Source: Alphaproteobacteria bacterium
GTDB taxonomy: Bacteria; Pseudomonadota; Alphaproteobacteria; Micavibrionales; Micavibrionaceae
Assembly: GCA_009995045.1 (NCBI GenBank)
Contig: JAACQG010000019.1
Location: forward strand, 1 to 37,990
Direction: 5' to 3'
DNA length: 37,990 nt
A program made the translations under genes and the position numbers. Under the pieces are notes generated by a model that had not been told where the DNA came from, searched no databases, and worked only from the letters and a program-made list of their open reading frames with translations. The stretch's first letter is position 1. Each line of letters begins with the position of its first letter. Below are positions 1-8,274 of the stretch, in pieces.

Positions 1-183
1 ATCAATTTGTTCAATCACCCAAATCTCATAATTTATTCCTCTTTTCTTAAGATATTCTGTCATATGCGGAATGAATGTTTTAAGATGTTCTTCTCTTTTT
101 GTATCAGGCCATGCCCGATAAGGAACAACTAAATGCATTTTAGGCTTTCCATTTTGGAAAAGATTACTGATAAAATTACCCAT
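1..183 (-). CDS. Galactosyltransferase family 7 N-terminal-like protein (partial, runs off left edge)
   Basis: Sixty-one codons are visible from an ATG at 183 down to the window edge. After a short lead the protein reads HLVVPYRAW, then EEHLKTFIPHM, then YEIWVIEQ. This order (VPYR, HL..F..HM, Y.I.VIEQ) is the pattern of the Glyco_transf_7N domain of beta-1,4-galactosyltransferase-like enzymes, which transfer a sugar from a UDP-sugar. The start lies 7 bases after the stop of the upstream gene, a tight spacing typical of phage gene blocks. The catalytic C-terminal domain is outside the window. Such GT7-like genes occur in bacteria and in large DNA viruses and phages; together with the neighbouring nucleotide kinase and HAD domain I infer a viral origin. 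The family call is fairly secure, the acceptor unknown. Confidence 0.6.
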   Translation of the reverse strand, partial: MGNFISNLFQNGKPKMHLVVPYRAWPDTKREEHLKTFIPHMTEYLKKRGINYEIWVIEQID

Positions 184-190
184 AGTTTAT

Positions 191-1978
191 CTATTTCATG
201 TCTTGAATGATATTAATCAATTTTTTATCTAATAGTTGTATGTGAAGAACCTTATCCCATAATTCTTGATCAACACCTAAAGTAGAAGGTTGTAGAGATC
301 GTCCGCCAATAACATGAATAAGATTTTTAATTCCTGCATTCATTGCTGGAATAATGTCTCTGCCCCAAGAATCTCCAATCATTACATACTTGTTTGATGG
401 ATAATTGGCTTTGAGATGTCGAAAGATACTTTCATCCTTGTGAGCAAAAATTTCAACAGGAATGTCCTCCAGACCCATCATTGCCACTTTTCGCATTTGT
501 TCAGTGTAATCACCAAGTGTGAAAATGACTAACCGACCAATCTTACTCAATTCTCTCACAATCTCAATTGTATCTTTGTAAAGTGGTGCATAATCTTGAT
601 CAAACACACTTTCTCCTAACTTTAAAACTTCATCCATAACATACGAATCTTTCAACTTGTAAGCGATTCCTTGTTGGACAAATGCTTCAGCAGCCACATT
701 CATCAAGGAGTGTGCGAAATCATCATGAGTAAAATAACGCTTTTCATAAGAGAGAACATGTTTTTGAACGAGTTTGGTTAATTGTTCTTCTTCGATTCCA
801 GTCTCTTTAGCAACTAATTCCATTGCTTTGGACGTTAAAGTTCTGTAAAATTCACTACACCTGCAAATTGTGTCATCCATATCACAAAAAATTGTCAACT
901 CAACAGGATGTTCGTACGTCATTTCTCTAACAATGTTACGAACCTGATTGGTCACTGTGAGTTGATCAGCATCATTGTTAATAATATAATCAAAATATTC
1001 ATAATCATCCAAATCAACCTCTGAAGGATGTGTGGCGATTGATTTTAATTTTTCCAAATCTCCACCACATTCTCTTTCTAATTGAGTTTTATTTCTTTTG
1101 GGTGCATCCACTCGAAAAAGGATACCACCGACACTTTTAAGCCATTCTGCTTCATTTTTGTATCTAACATCGGTGATGATGATTCGTTCAACATTACCCA
1201 TTTCGTGGACTTTTGTCCACAATTTAACGACATTTACCCAGTAATCTTCACCATTCTCTTCTCTACCTTTTGTCCCATACTCTTGCAATTTCTTTCTCGA
1301 TTCGTCATCTTTCTTGTTGAACACACGATCATAGGTTAACACGTCATGATTTCGTGCACAACATTCTACTTTGAAATGATCAGCAAATGCTATACGCACT
1401 GTATTCTTTTTGGGCATAAGGAGACGGAAAAGTTTAGCGATGTAATCTTTTCCTGATCCCAATTTACCACTAAATCCATAAACTTCGACCATGATTACTT
1501 TATTGAGATAATCACAACGAATATAAAAATCACTTTTAAAAACCTCAATTAGTATAAAAACTAAACTTAAAATGGTTAATATTTTGAATGTTTTGATAAT
1601 AGTCTCTTTGTCCATCAACGTTCCCATCAGAATGAATAGAACGACAATCAACATATCTCGTATAATCTTAATAAATAACTCGCCGTTTGCCACCATTACG
1701 ACAGATGAAAGAATGAAAGCTACAAATAAGAAACTAATGTGCGGCATTAAATTCGGGAGCCGCTTTATATTCAAAAATAAATACCCAGTTCCCATCAAAA
1801 CTATAAGAACTTCAAAAATGATGACATGTTGCATGCTCATCGGCGTGATATTAATGTTCACAAAAGCCAATAGGGCGTTATAAATGACTGCCAATATTAC
1901 TATTAAGCATGGGATGAATTGACTATTGTTTTTATCCTGAGATATGGCTTTTTCATCGTTTAAAACACCACTTAACAT
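191..1978 (-). CDS. Chimeric ORF: truncated O-antigen ligase-like membrane segment + phage-type dNMP kinase + HAD phosphatase
   Basis: This 595-residue ORF has three parts. Residues 1 to about 155 are a membrane protein with about five hydrophobic helices (near 21-42, 52-70, 80-98, 104-120, 130-147), like the N-terminal half of a Wzy/WaaL-type polysaccharide polymerase, and then stop abruptly. Residue 163 is a Met (ATG at 1492) starting a typical phage/NCLDV-type deoxynucleoside monophosphate kinase with P-loop GKLGSGKD (residues 171-178). From residue 353 (ATG at 922) comes a HAD-superfamily hydrolase with DMDDT (nucleophile D366), Thr487, Lys514 and the GDSWGRD acidic motif (535-541). A GAAGG ribosome site precedes the start at 1978. 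The membrane part fits the polysaccharide genes to its right, while the kinase/HAD part fits phage nucleotide metabolism. No family I know joins these three. The fusion is either a recombination scar or a contig chimera; kinase and HAD may be separate genes in the source. Confidence 0.6.
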   Translation of the reverse strand: MLSGVLNDEKAISQDKNNSQFIPCLIVILAVIYNALLAFVNINITPMSMQHVIIFEVLIVLMGTGYLFLNIKRLPNLMPHISFLFVAFILSSVVMVANGELFIKIIRDMLIVVLFILMGTLMDKETIIKTFKILTILSLVFILIEVFKSDFYIRCDYLNKVIMVEVYGFSGKLGSGKDYIAKLFRLLMPKKNTVRIAFADHFKVECCARNHDVLTYDRVFNKKDDESRKKLQEYGTKGREENGEDYWVNVVKLWTKVHEMGNVERIIITDVRYKNEAEWLKSVGGILFRVDAPKRNKTQLERECGGDLEKLKSIATHPSEVDLDDYEYFDYIINNDADQLTVTNQVRNIVREMTYEHPVELTIFCDMDDTICRCSEFYRTLTSKAMELVAKETGIEEEQLTKLVQKHVLSYEKRYFTHDDFAHSLMNVAAEAFVQQGIAYKLKDSYVMDEVLKLGESVFDQDYAPLYKDTIEIVRELSKIGRLVIFTLGDYTEQMRKVAMMGLEDIPVEIFAHKDESIFRHLKANYPSNKYVMIGDSWGRDIIPAMNAGIKNLIHVIGGRSLQPSTLGVDQELWDKVLHIQLLDKKLINIIQDMK

Positions 1979-2082
1979 ATTTTTTTGCCTTCAGAAATAT
2001 CAATCGCTTAAAACTTTATAGTGTTAGAATAAGGTAAATAATATAAAAAATACGATTAAATTTTAAAAGGGAATGCATAGCT

Positions 2083-2823
2083 ATGAAGCAAGATCGAGCC
2101 ATATTGGATCTCGTTGATAAGATGACAATTATCAATGAGCAAGCTCAACTTGAAACCTTTTTAAAAAACATCTCTAAAGCTGATCAAAAAAAAGCCATGA
2201 CAGTGTGCTTTATCAACGCACACGCCTTAAACCTCTGTTATCAAGACATCGATTTTTTAAATAATGTTAGAGCATGTGATTATATTCTTCGTGACGGGAT
2301 AGGCATGAAGATACTCTTTAAATTATTGGGACGGAATCCGGGTTTAAACTTAAATGGCACAGATTTAATCCCTCAAATTTTAAACCAATTTAAAAGCCGC
2401 AACGTTTCCATATTTGGAACGCAGCAACACTATCTCGATATTTCATCCAAAAAAATAAATGCGATGGGTCTTGATGTTGTAGCATCTGCTGACGGTTTTC
2501 AGGCTGATGATGTCTATATTAAAAATGCAGAGAATACCCCGGCAGATTTGATCATTTTAGCAATGGGCATGCCCAAACAAGAACATATTGCAAATACTCT
2601 TGTACAACATATAAGTCAGCCGTCTTTAATCATATGCGGAGGCGCTATTTTAGACTTTATGGCTGATAAAGTAAAAAGGGCGCCCCAATTTTTCAGGCAA
2701 TATGGTATAGAGTGGGTTTATCGTCTTATACAAGAGCCGAGAAGGTTGTTTAAGCGCTATGTTATTGGAAACTTCATAATGCTCTTTCATGCTATGTGTT
2801 TAACCATAGAAGACAGAAAATAA
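2083..2823 (+). CDS. WecG/TagA/CpsF-family glycosyltransferase
   Basis: This 246-residue protein belongs to glycosyltransferase family 26 (WecG/TagA/CpsF). Such enzymes add N-acetylmannosaminuronic acid, N-acetylmannosamine or glucose to a lipid-linked sugar at the inner face of the cytoplasmic membrane. Family landmarks appear in order: FINAHALN, DGIGM, NGTDLIP, GMPKQE, and the C-terminal block CGGAILDFMADKVKRAP followed by GIEWVYRL and EPRRL. Length is normal for the family. An AAAAGGGA ribosome site sits about 10 bases before the ATG. It diverges from the membrane ORF to the left across 104 bases and its end almost meets the next glycosyltransferase, so both probably belong to one exopolysaccharide or O-antigen locus. 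The exact sugar cannot be told. Confidence 0.92.
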   Translation: MKQDRAILDLVDKMTIINEQAQLETFLKNISKADQKKAMTVCFINAHALNLCYQDIDFLNNVRACDYILRDGIGMKILFKLLGRNPGLNLNGTDLIPQILNQFKSRNVSIFGTQQHYLDISSKKINAMGLDVVASADGFQADDVYIKNAENTPADLIILAMGMPKQEHIANTLVQHISQPSLIICGGAILDFMADKVKRAPQFFRQYGIEWVYRLIQEPRRLFKRYVIGNFIMLFHAMCLTIEDRK

Positions 2824-2837
2824 AAAGATATAATAGT

Positions 2838-3938
2838 ATGAAAATTTTACACGTTGTTAGACAGTTTGCCCCGGCCATAGGAGGCATGGAAGTCTATGTT
2901 AGAGACATGATTTTAAATCAGCAGGCATTAGGCTGCGACTGTGAAGTGCTGACGTTAAATAAAGTGTTTCAAAAAGATAGTGGCGAGCTAGCGTCTGAAG
3001 AGACTTTAAATGGCATTAAGATTCATCGTGTCGGATTTAGAGGCAAAAAAAATTACTTTATACCTTTTGTTGCACCATCGTTTTTAAAAGAATATGATAT
3101 TATTCATGTTCACAATACTGATGTCTTTTTTGACTATCTGGGCTTGGTGTGTCGCATATTGAAGATACCTGCATTTGCCACCACACATGGTGGATTTTTT
3201 CATACGCAAAATTTTTCTCTGATTAAGAAAATCTATTTCAATACAATTACACGCTTTTCAGCCGCGCATTACAGAGCAATCTTTGCTTCAAGCAGCAATG
3301 ATTACGAGCTCTTTAAAACCAAGAGCCGTAAATTATTGCTCACGCCTAACGCCATAACACCATTAGGAGATTTTATAGGTTCCGGAAATGATTTTATTTA
3401 TATAGGTCGCCTAGCTCAGCATAAAAACATAGACCAACTAATTGAAACCTTCTCAATGTTGGTAAAAGATCACAATATCAAAGGTAATCTGCATATTGTT
3501 GGGCCTGAATGGGACGTTTTAAGAAGCACGTTAAAAGATCAAGCCAATAGGCTGACAATTTCTGATCGCATTCATATTCACGGATTTATTGAGCAAGATG
3601 AGATGCATCTGATTTTGAAACAATGTGGCTCTTTTGTCTCAGCCTCGTCCTTTGAGGGTTTTGGTATGTCAATGCTAGAAGGGATGTCGGTCGGTCTTAT
3701 TCCATATGTTCAGCCTAATGGTTCTTTTAGAGATTTGATTAATCAAGGACAAATAGGAAGATGCGTAGATTTTTCAATACCGGAAATAGCGGCGCAGCAA
3801 ATATCTGAAAGTATAGAACTAGTTAATAATGAAAAACGTAATGATGCCAAAGCTTTTGCAGATCAATTTTCATGGCAGGAGTTAGCAGCAAAAACGGTTA
3901 ATGCCTACAATGCGCATTCAGATAAAGATTCATATTGA
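2838..3938 (+). CDS. GT4-family glycosyltransferase
   Basis: A GT-B fold glycosyltransferase of 366 residues. The start is placed at the ATG at 2838, giving MKILHVVRQFAPAIGGMEVYV, the typical beginning of GT4 enzymes; a longer frame to 2796 would overlap the upstream transferase and adds an unlikely basic leader. The N-terminal half has the glycine-rich acceptor loop (GGMEVYV). The C-terminal half has DFIYIGRLAQHKNIDQLI and the EGFGMSMLEGMSVG block, whose two acidic residues (E-x7-E type) contact the nucleotide sugar. It lies 14 bases after the wecG-like gene and likely works in the same surface-glycan pathway. Codon use is AT-rich like its neighbour. Donor and acceptor are unknown. Confidence 0.9.
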   Translation: MKILHVVRQFAPAIGGMEVYVRDMILNQQALGCDCEVLTLNKVFQKDSGELASEETLNGIKIHRVGFRGKKNYFIPFVAPSFLKEYDIIHVHNTDVFFDYLGLVCRILKIPAFATTHGGFFHTQNFSLIKKIYFNTITRFSAAHYRAIFASSSNDYELFKTKSRKLLLTPNAITPLGDFIGSGNDFIYIGRLAQHKNIDQLIETFSMLVKDHNIKGNLHIVGPEWDVLRSTLKDQANRLTISDRIHIHGFIEQDEMHLILKQCGSFVSASSFEGFGMSMLEGMSVGLIPYVQPNGSFRDLINQGQIGRCVDFSIPEIAAQQISESIELVNNEKRNDAKAFADQFSWQELAAKTVNAYNAHSDKDSY

Positions 3939-4160
3939 AACTAGGCCTTAAATATATTGACTGGCCATAACTCTCCAACCTGCGCTTAAATTATACATAA
4001 TAGCAGACCGATATGATAGTTACGCACATGCTTTATTTTCTAGGAAATATTTCTTAGCAATAGTTATTTTTATCACAACTCATGTGTTTTAAACCTAAAT
4101 TCAGTGGACTTCGTCTTGAAAGGGAGCGTGTATGGCGCTGACTTAAAAAATGAAGATCAT

Positions 4161-4577
4161 ATGCATATAGAAAACTTACCTTTAGAAGAACTTAGAAAGA
4201 AATGGGCTAAGGCCTGGAACTTAGAACCGCATCGCAGAATCGGCCGCAAAATGCTTCAGAGAAGCTTAGCCTTTAAGGTCAAAGAAAAAAATGGCAATGG
4301 TCTCTCATCCGAACATGAGAAGCATCTAACCAAGCTAGTAAACGCATATAAAAAGAACCCTTACTATTTTGATGAAGGCCATATCGCGCTTAAGCCAGGC
4401 ATGCATCTTACTCGGAAATGGCAAGGAAATATCTACTCAGTAACTGTTACAGATAGCGGTTTCGATTATCAAAACGTTGAATATTCAAGCCTATCTGCTA
4501 TCGCAAATGAAATCACAGGATCCAGATGGAACGGCTGGCTATTTTTTGGAATAAAAAACATGCGAAGCAAAACATGA
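4161..4577 (+). CDS. DUF2924 family protein, recombinase-linked
   Basis: A small basic protein of 138 residues. DUF2924 features are the start IENLPLEELRKKWAKAW, the central basic stretch around RRIGRKML, and the C-terminal pattern LTRKWQGNIYSVTV, GFDYQNVEYSSLSAIANEITGS and WNGWLFFG. DUF2924 genes typically sit just upstream of large serine recombinases in alphaproteobacterial mobile elements. That holds here: the stop overlaps the recombinase start as ATGA, implying coupled translation. I chose the ATG at 4161 because it matches the family N terminus. An in-frame GTG at 4104 would lengthen it, but neither has a strong ribosome site, and the good site at about 4119-4125 serves an out-of-frame four-codon ORF (ATG 4132). 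The protein's function is not known; a recombination accessory role is inference. Confidence 0.82.
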   Translation: MHIENLPLEELRKKWAKAWNLEPHRRIGRKMLQRSLAFKVKEKNGNGLSSEHEKHLTKLVNAYKKNPYYFDEGHIALKPGMHLTRKWQGNIYSVTVTDSGFDYQNVEYSSLSAIANEITGSRWNGWLFFGIKNMRSKT

Positions 4578-6118
4578 CACAGGAACAAAAAAAATGCGCC
4601 ATCTACACACGCAAATCAAACGAAGAGGGATTAGACCAAGATTTTAATTCATTGCATGCACAACGCGAGGCAGGAGAAGCATATATTACGAGTCAAAAAT
4701 CAGAAGGCTGGCAGCTTGTCGAAAACGAATACAATGATGGTGGCTATTCGGGTGGCGACCTAGATAGGCCAGCTTTGAAGGACATGATAGCTGATATTAA
4801 AGCGAACAAAATAGATATTATAGTCGTTTATAAAATTGACCGACTAACACGCAGCCTAATGGATTTTTCTAAACTCGTGGAAGTATTCGATGAATACAAT
4901 GTTACTTTTATATCCATTACGCAAAGCTTTAACACTACGACCAGTATGGGCAGACTAACGCTAAACATGCTTTTATCTTTCGCACAATTCGAACGCGAGG
5001 TCACAGGTGAACGCATCCGCGATAAAATTGCAGCAAGTAAGAAAAAAGGTATGTGGATGGGAGGGTCTCCTCCCTTGGGATATCAGTTAGACGGAGGAAA
5101 ACTGATACCACAGCCAGAAGAAATAAAGATCGTACAATTTATTTTTGAAGAATATTTAAAGTGCGGCGCCGTTAAAAAATTAAAAGATAGCGTAGACGGC
5201 GCCGGGCTGAAAACCCCCTTACGTATATCTCAAAAAGGCCGATCATATGGCGGCGCTGCTTTTAGTCGAGGCCATCTTTACCATACTCTCGGCAATCCGC
5301 TATACATCGGGAAAATTAGACACAAAGAAAAACTCTACGATGGCTTGCATGGCGCTATTATTGAAACAGAGATTTTTGAAAAAGTGCAGCACCAATTAAA
5401 AGGAAACTCGGCCGCCAAAAGCATCACATGGGCAAAGAGCGGCTGCTTGTTAAAGGGCCTAATGTATGATTGCGACGATGTCATCTACAGCCCCACATAC
5501 ACCGTCAAAAACAACTTGCGCTATAGCTATTATATTAGCCAAAACCTCATACAATATCGCGATCACCCTAATAATGTACTCGCGCGGATACCTGCACATG
5601 AAATCGAAAAATTAATCAAACTTGCTTTAAAGGATTGGATGATGGGCATTCGAGGCTTGAGGCGAGCATTCCCAAAACAACCAGATTATTATCACGAATT
5701 AATGATTAAAAATCCGATACCATTGCGAAGGCGTTTTATTTTATCAATCCTGCAAAAAGTAACGGTACATTCAAACAAACTCATCATCGAAATTGACCCA
5801 GAAAAACTTTGCAAAGAGATAGCTGTTTACTATGAAATTGCATTTGTAAATTTATCAAAATCAAACATAAAAATAATACTGCCGTTTAAAGTGCTGAGAG
5901 CAAATAACGGTGCAATAGTTTTAAAAAGCAATCAGCAAAACGATCATGATCCATTCAATATACCAACTGATCAATTAAAACGCGTAGTTAGAGGCATCAT
6001 ATGGCGTGATGAGCATTTTGCCGGTAAAACGCTTAAAAATATTGCAGCTGCAGGAGGGCATGGTGAAAACTTCGTAAACAGATGCATTCAAGAAAGTTTC
6101 GAATTTCCAAAAAATTAA
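4574..6118 (+). CDS. Large serine recombinase (resolvase/invertase superfamily integrase)
   Basis: This 514-residue protein should cut and rejoin DNA through a phosphoserine intermediate. The resolvase domain begins with CAIYTRKSNEEGL, where the Ser after YTRK is the catalytic residue. It continues with SLHAQRE, YNDGGYSGGDLDRPAL, VYKIDRLTRS and LSFAQFEREVTGERIRDK, all standard in the family. The Recombinase domain follows (GSPPLGYQ onward). The usual zinc ribbon lacks its paired cysteines (the stretch LLKGLMYDCDDVIYSPTY keeps the shape only), as I recall for DUF2924-linked members. A C-terminal extension of about 150 residues follows. The ATG at 4574 overlaps the DUF2924 stop. This is the likely integrase of the element to 8234. 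Serine integrases usually do not need a tRNA target, so the nearby tRNA-Ser may be incidental. Confidence 0.93.
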   Translation: MTQEQKKCAIYTRKSNEEGLDQDFNSLHAQREAGEAYITSQKSEGWQLVENEYNDGGYSGGDLDRPALKDMIADIKANKIDIIVVYKIDRLTRSLMDFSKLVEVFDEYNVTFISITQSFNTTTSMGRLTLNMLLSFAQFEREVTGERIRDKIAASKKKGMWMGGSPPLGYQLDGGKLIPQPEEIKIVQFIFEEYLKCGAVKKLKDSVDGAGLKTPLRISQKGRSYGGAAFSRGHLYHTLGNPLYIGKIRHKEKLYDGLHGAIIETEIFEKVQHQLKGNSAAKSITWAKSGCLLKGLMYDCDDVIYSPTYTVKNNLRYSYYISQNLIQYRDHPNNVLARIPAHEIEKLIKLALKDWMMGIRGLRRAFPKQPDYYHELMIKNPIPLRRRFILSILQKVTVHSNKLIIEIDPEKLCKEIAVYYEIAFVNLSKSNIKIILPFKVLRANNGAIVLKSNQQNDHDPFNIPTDQLKRVVRGIIWRDEHFAGKTLKNIAAAGGHGENFVNRCIQESFEFPKN

Positions 6119-6164
6119 AAATTGACAAAAAATTGTTTACTAACTAATTGATTTTAATATTGTT

Positions 6165-6193
6165 TTGACTTTATTGTAACTATGCAGTATATT
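6165..6193 (+). promoter_or_regulatory. Sigma70-type promoter for the ParB-methyltransferase gene
   Basis: TTGACT at 6165-6170 and TATATT at 6188-6193 are separated by exactly 17 bases, close to the sigma70 consensus. They lie 85 bases before the start codon at 6278, in an AT-rich gap. A second TTGACA at 6122-6127 has no good partner at the right distance. This suggests the methyltransferase has its own promoter independent of the recombinase. Confidence 0.6.
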
Positions 6194-6201
6194 TTCTTTC
6201 G

Positions 6202-6246
6202 GTGTGAAAAGATAGATAGCCTCACACAAAAATTCCCTAAAGGAAT
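6202..6246 (+). promoter_or_regulatory. Leader with two inverted repeats, possible operator
   Basis: Just downstream of the predicted -10 box lie GTGTGA (6202-6207) and its complement TCACAC (6222-6227), 14 bases apart, then ATTCC-CTAAA-GGAAT (6232-6246). Both sit where a repressor or an RNA hairpin could control the methyltransferase. The second repeat contains AATTCCCT (6231-6238), the core of the repeats at 8275-8413, so a common binding protein is possible. This is inference; no known operator is recognised. Confidence 0.35.
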
Positions 6247-6277
6247 ATTTGTAACCTTACTCTAAGGAGGCGATCTT

Positions 6278-7660
6278 ATGCGCACTAATAAATTAAATCC
6301 AACGGAAAACATTCCGAAAATTTTTATTGATCATCAGGTTGAAAAGCTAGACCTATCTAACATTATAATAGATTCCAATCATCCTAGAAAAACTAATTCT
6401 GAACAGGTTGAAAAAGCCTGTAAGCTAATAAATGCTTGTGGTATGTGCCTGCCTATAATCATTGATCAAAACAACAAAGTGATAATAGGAAATGAAATAT
6501 TTGAAGGTGCAAAAATACTTGGCATTGATAAAATACCCTGCATAAGAATAGAAACCCAAACAACAGCACAAATAAGCGCACTTAGAACTGGGTATTACAA
6601 AATTCTAGAAGATGGAAGTTGGGATAATACTGCTTTAAAGATTGAGTTTAGCTGTATCTTAGAGGCGGAAAACACGCTTGAAATAGATTTTGGTCCTGAG
6701 GTAACAGGATTTGATATTGCTGAAATAGATATTGCTTTAGCGACAGATGACGAAATTGTATCATTAGCCCCTAGTAATTATATTCCTGATATTAACAATG
6801 CTCATAACGCAGTGACCAAGCATGGTGACTTGTGGCTATTAGATTCACACAAACTCTACTGTGGGAGCGCATTAGAACCTTCTAGCTATGAAATTCTATT
6901 AAACGGTACGCACGCTCAAATGATATTTACTGACCCACCCTACAATGTTCCCATTAATGGGAATGTGTGCGGCAAAGGAAAGACAAAACACAATGAATTT
7001 TTACAAGCCTCTGGAGAAATGAGCGATCAAGAATTTCAAGATTTTTTAGAACAATTTATGAATTTAAGTATCAATAACATTGAAGACGGGGCTCTATTAT
7101 ATTGTTGTATAGACTGGCGAAGCTCATACGATTTAGAAGTCGCAGCTAGAGCTAATAAACTGAAGTTAAAAAACATTTGTGTTTGGAATAAAAACAACGG
7201 TGGTATGGGCAGCATGTACAGATCTAAGCATGAATTTGTGCATGTATATAAACACGGAACCGCATCACATATTAATAATATAAAATTAGGAAAATACGGA
7301 CGAAACCGAACAAATGTTTGGGATTTTCCAAGTGTCAATACTATGAAACATGGGCGCATGAAAGAATTATCTATGCACCCCACGGTAAAACCATATTCTT
7401 TAGTATATGAAGCAATTCGCGATTGTACATTGCGCGGCTCCATAGTTCTCGATCCATTCGTAGGGTCAGGCACCACCATTATAGCTGCAGAGAGGGCGCA
7501 TCGTATCGCTTATGGTATTGAATTAGATCCAATTTACGTTGATACCGCTATTAAGAGGTGGCAAGACCAGACAGGTAAAGAGGCTATGCATCACCAGAAA
7601 AATATTAGTTTCAATAACCTAAAACAATTAAAAAAGGAGGGTGGAAAAGATGTTAAATAA
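6278..7660 (+). CDS. ParB-domain DNA methyltransferase (N6-adenine/N4-cytosine, orphan)
   Basis: This 460-residue protein fuses an N-terminal ParB/Srx-type domain (about 18-105: LDLSNIIIDSNHPRK, LPIIIDQNNKVIIGNE) to an N6_N4_Mtase domain. In the methylase the catalytic motif IV TDPPYN comes first (near 215-220). The S-adenosylmethionine motif PFVGSGTT and motif X (IELDPIYV) are at the C-terminal end, the beta-class order. TVKPYSL, before the SAM site, is also typical. It modifies adenine N6 or cytosine N4 in an unknown target. A near-perfect TAAGGAGG ribosome site precedes the ATG. No restriction endonuclease gene is seen, so it is an orphan. ParB-methylase fusions are common in alphaproteobacterial prophages and islands. 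Its end overlaps the next gene by 11 bases. Confidence 0.92.
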   Translation: MRTNKLNPTENIPKIFIDHQVEKLDLSNIIIDSNHPRKTNSEQVEKACKLINACGMCLPIIIDQNNKVIIGNEIFEGAKILGIDKIPCIRIETQTTAQISALRTGYYKILEDGSWDNTALKIEFSCILEAENTLEIDFGPEVTGFDIAEIDIALATDDEIVSLAPSNYIPDINNAHNAVTKHGDLWLLDSHKLYCGSALEPSSYEILLNGTHAQMIFTDPPYNVPINGNVCGKGKTKHNEFLQASGEMSDQEFQDFLEQFMNLSINNIEDGALLYCCIDWRSSYDLEVAARANKLKLKNICVWNKNNGGMGSMYRSKHEFVHVYKHGTASHINNIKLGKYGRNRTNVWDFPSVNTMKHGRMKELSMHPTVKPYSLVYEAIRDCTLRGSIVLDPFVGSGTTIIAAERAHRIAYGIELDPIYVDTAIKRWQDQTGKEAMHHQKNISFNNLKQLKKEGGKDVK

Positions 7661-8234
7661 AAAAAATCTCAAAGAAATGAATACAAAAATAATAATGCGT
7701 AATAACAAAAAAATTCGTATCAGACGAAAAGTTGAACCTGACCACATCAAGGTCGAAGAAAATATTGAATTCTCATCGAACTCAGAAAAGCAAAATGTCG
7801 GTTACGGTAACCCCCCCAAACATACCCAATACAAAAAAGGGCAAAGTGGAAACCCCAGAGGAAGACCTCCTAAACATAAAAGTGTTAGTGATACTTCCTT
7901 AAAAGATACTATATACGATATTTTATCTGAAAGCGTTAATGTTAATATAGGTGGTAAAAAAACCAAAATGACAATGCGAGAAGCAGTTGTCAGAAAATCT
8001 GCAGAGAAAGCAATGCAAGGAAACGACATTAGACATATTAGAGATTTCATAAGGATTGAAGAGGAGATTTACGAAAAACGTATAAAGGAAATGCCCGATA
8101 AGGATCTTTCTATGATGAAACGAGCCGTCTTAAATTTACTATCTGGGAATGAAGAAAATAGGCAAATGTATATTGATGAATATGGAATACCACCTGAAGA
8201 AGACAATCCATTCGAGGATAGAGATGAATACTAA
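7650..8234 (+). CDS. DUF5681 domain protein
   Basis: A 194-residue protein with a very basic N-terminal 35 residues, then VGYGNPPKHTQYKKGQSGNPRGRPPKH (about 52-78). That GNPPKHTQFKKGQSGNPRGRP signature defines DUF5681. The rest is helical and acidic at the end (EEDNPFEDRDEY). I place the start at the ATG at 7650, 9 bases after AAGGAGG; an in-frame GTG at 7641 is too close to that site. The gene starts inside the methyltransferase gene, so the two are co-translated. DUF5681 proteins occur in phages and islands beside ParB-methylases and terminase-like genes. A DNA-binding or packaging role is possible but not shown. It is the last gene of the element. Confidence 0.85.
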   Translation: MLNKKNLKEMNTKIIMRNNKKIRIRRKVEPDHIKVEENIEFSSNSEKQNVGYGNPPKHTQYKKGQSGNPRGRPPKHKSVSDTSLKDTIYDILSESVNVNIGGKKTKMTMREAVVRKSAEKAMQGNDIRHIRDFIRIEEEIYEKRIKEMPDKDLSMMKRAVLNLLSGNEENRQMYIDEYGIPPEEDNPFEDRDEY

Positions 8235-8274
8235 TAGTAATTAATGTAAGTTTTAAAAATTTGTTACTTATTAA

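Noticed and set aside
7036-7479. Minus-strand frame of 147 codons
   Set aside because: It is antisense to the methyltransferase catalytic region and shows no protein-like pattern.
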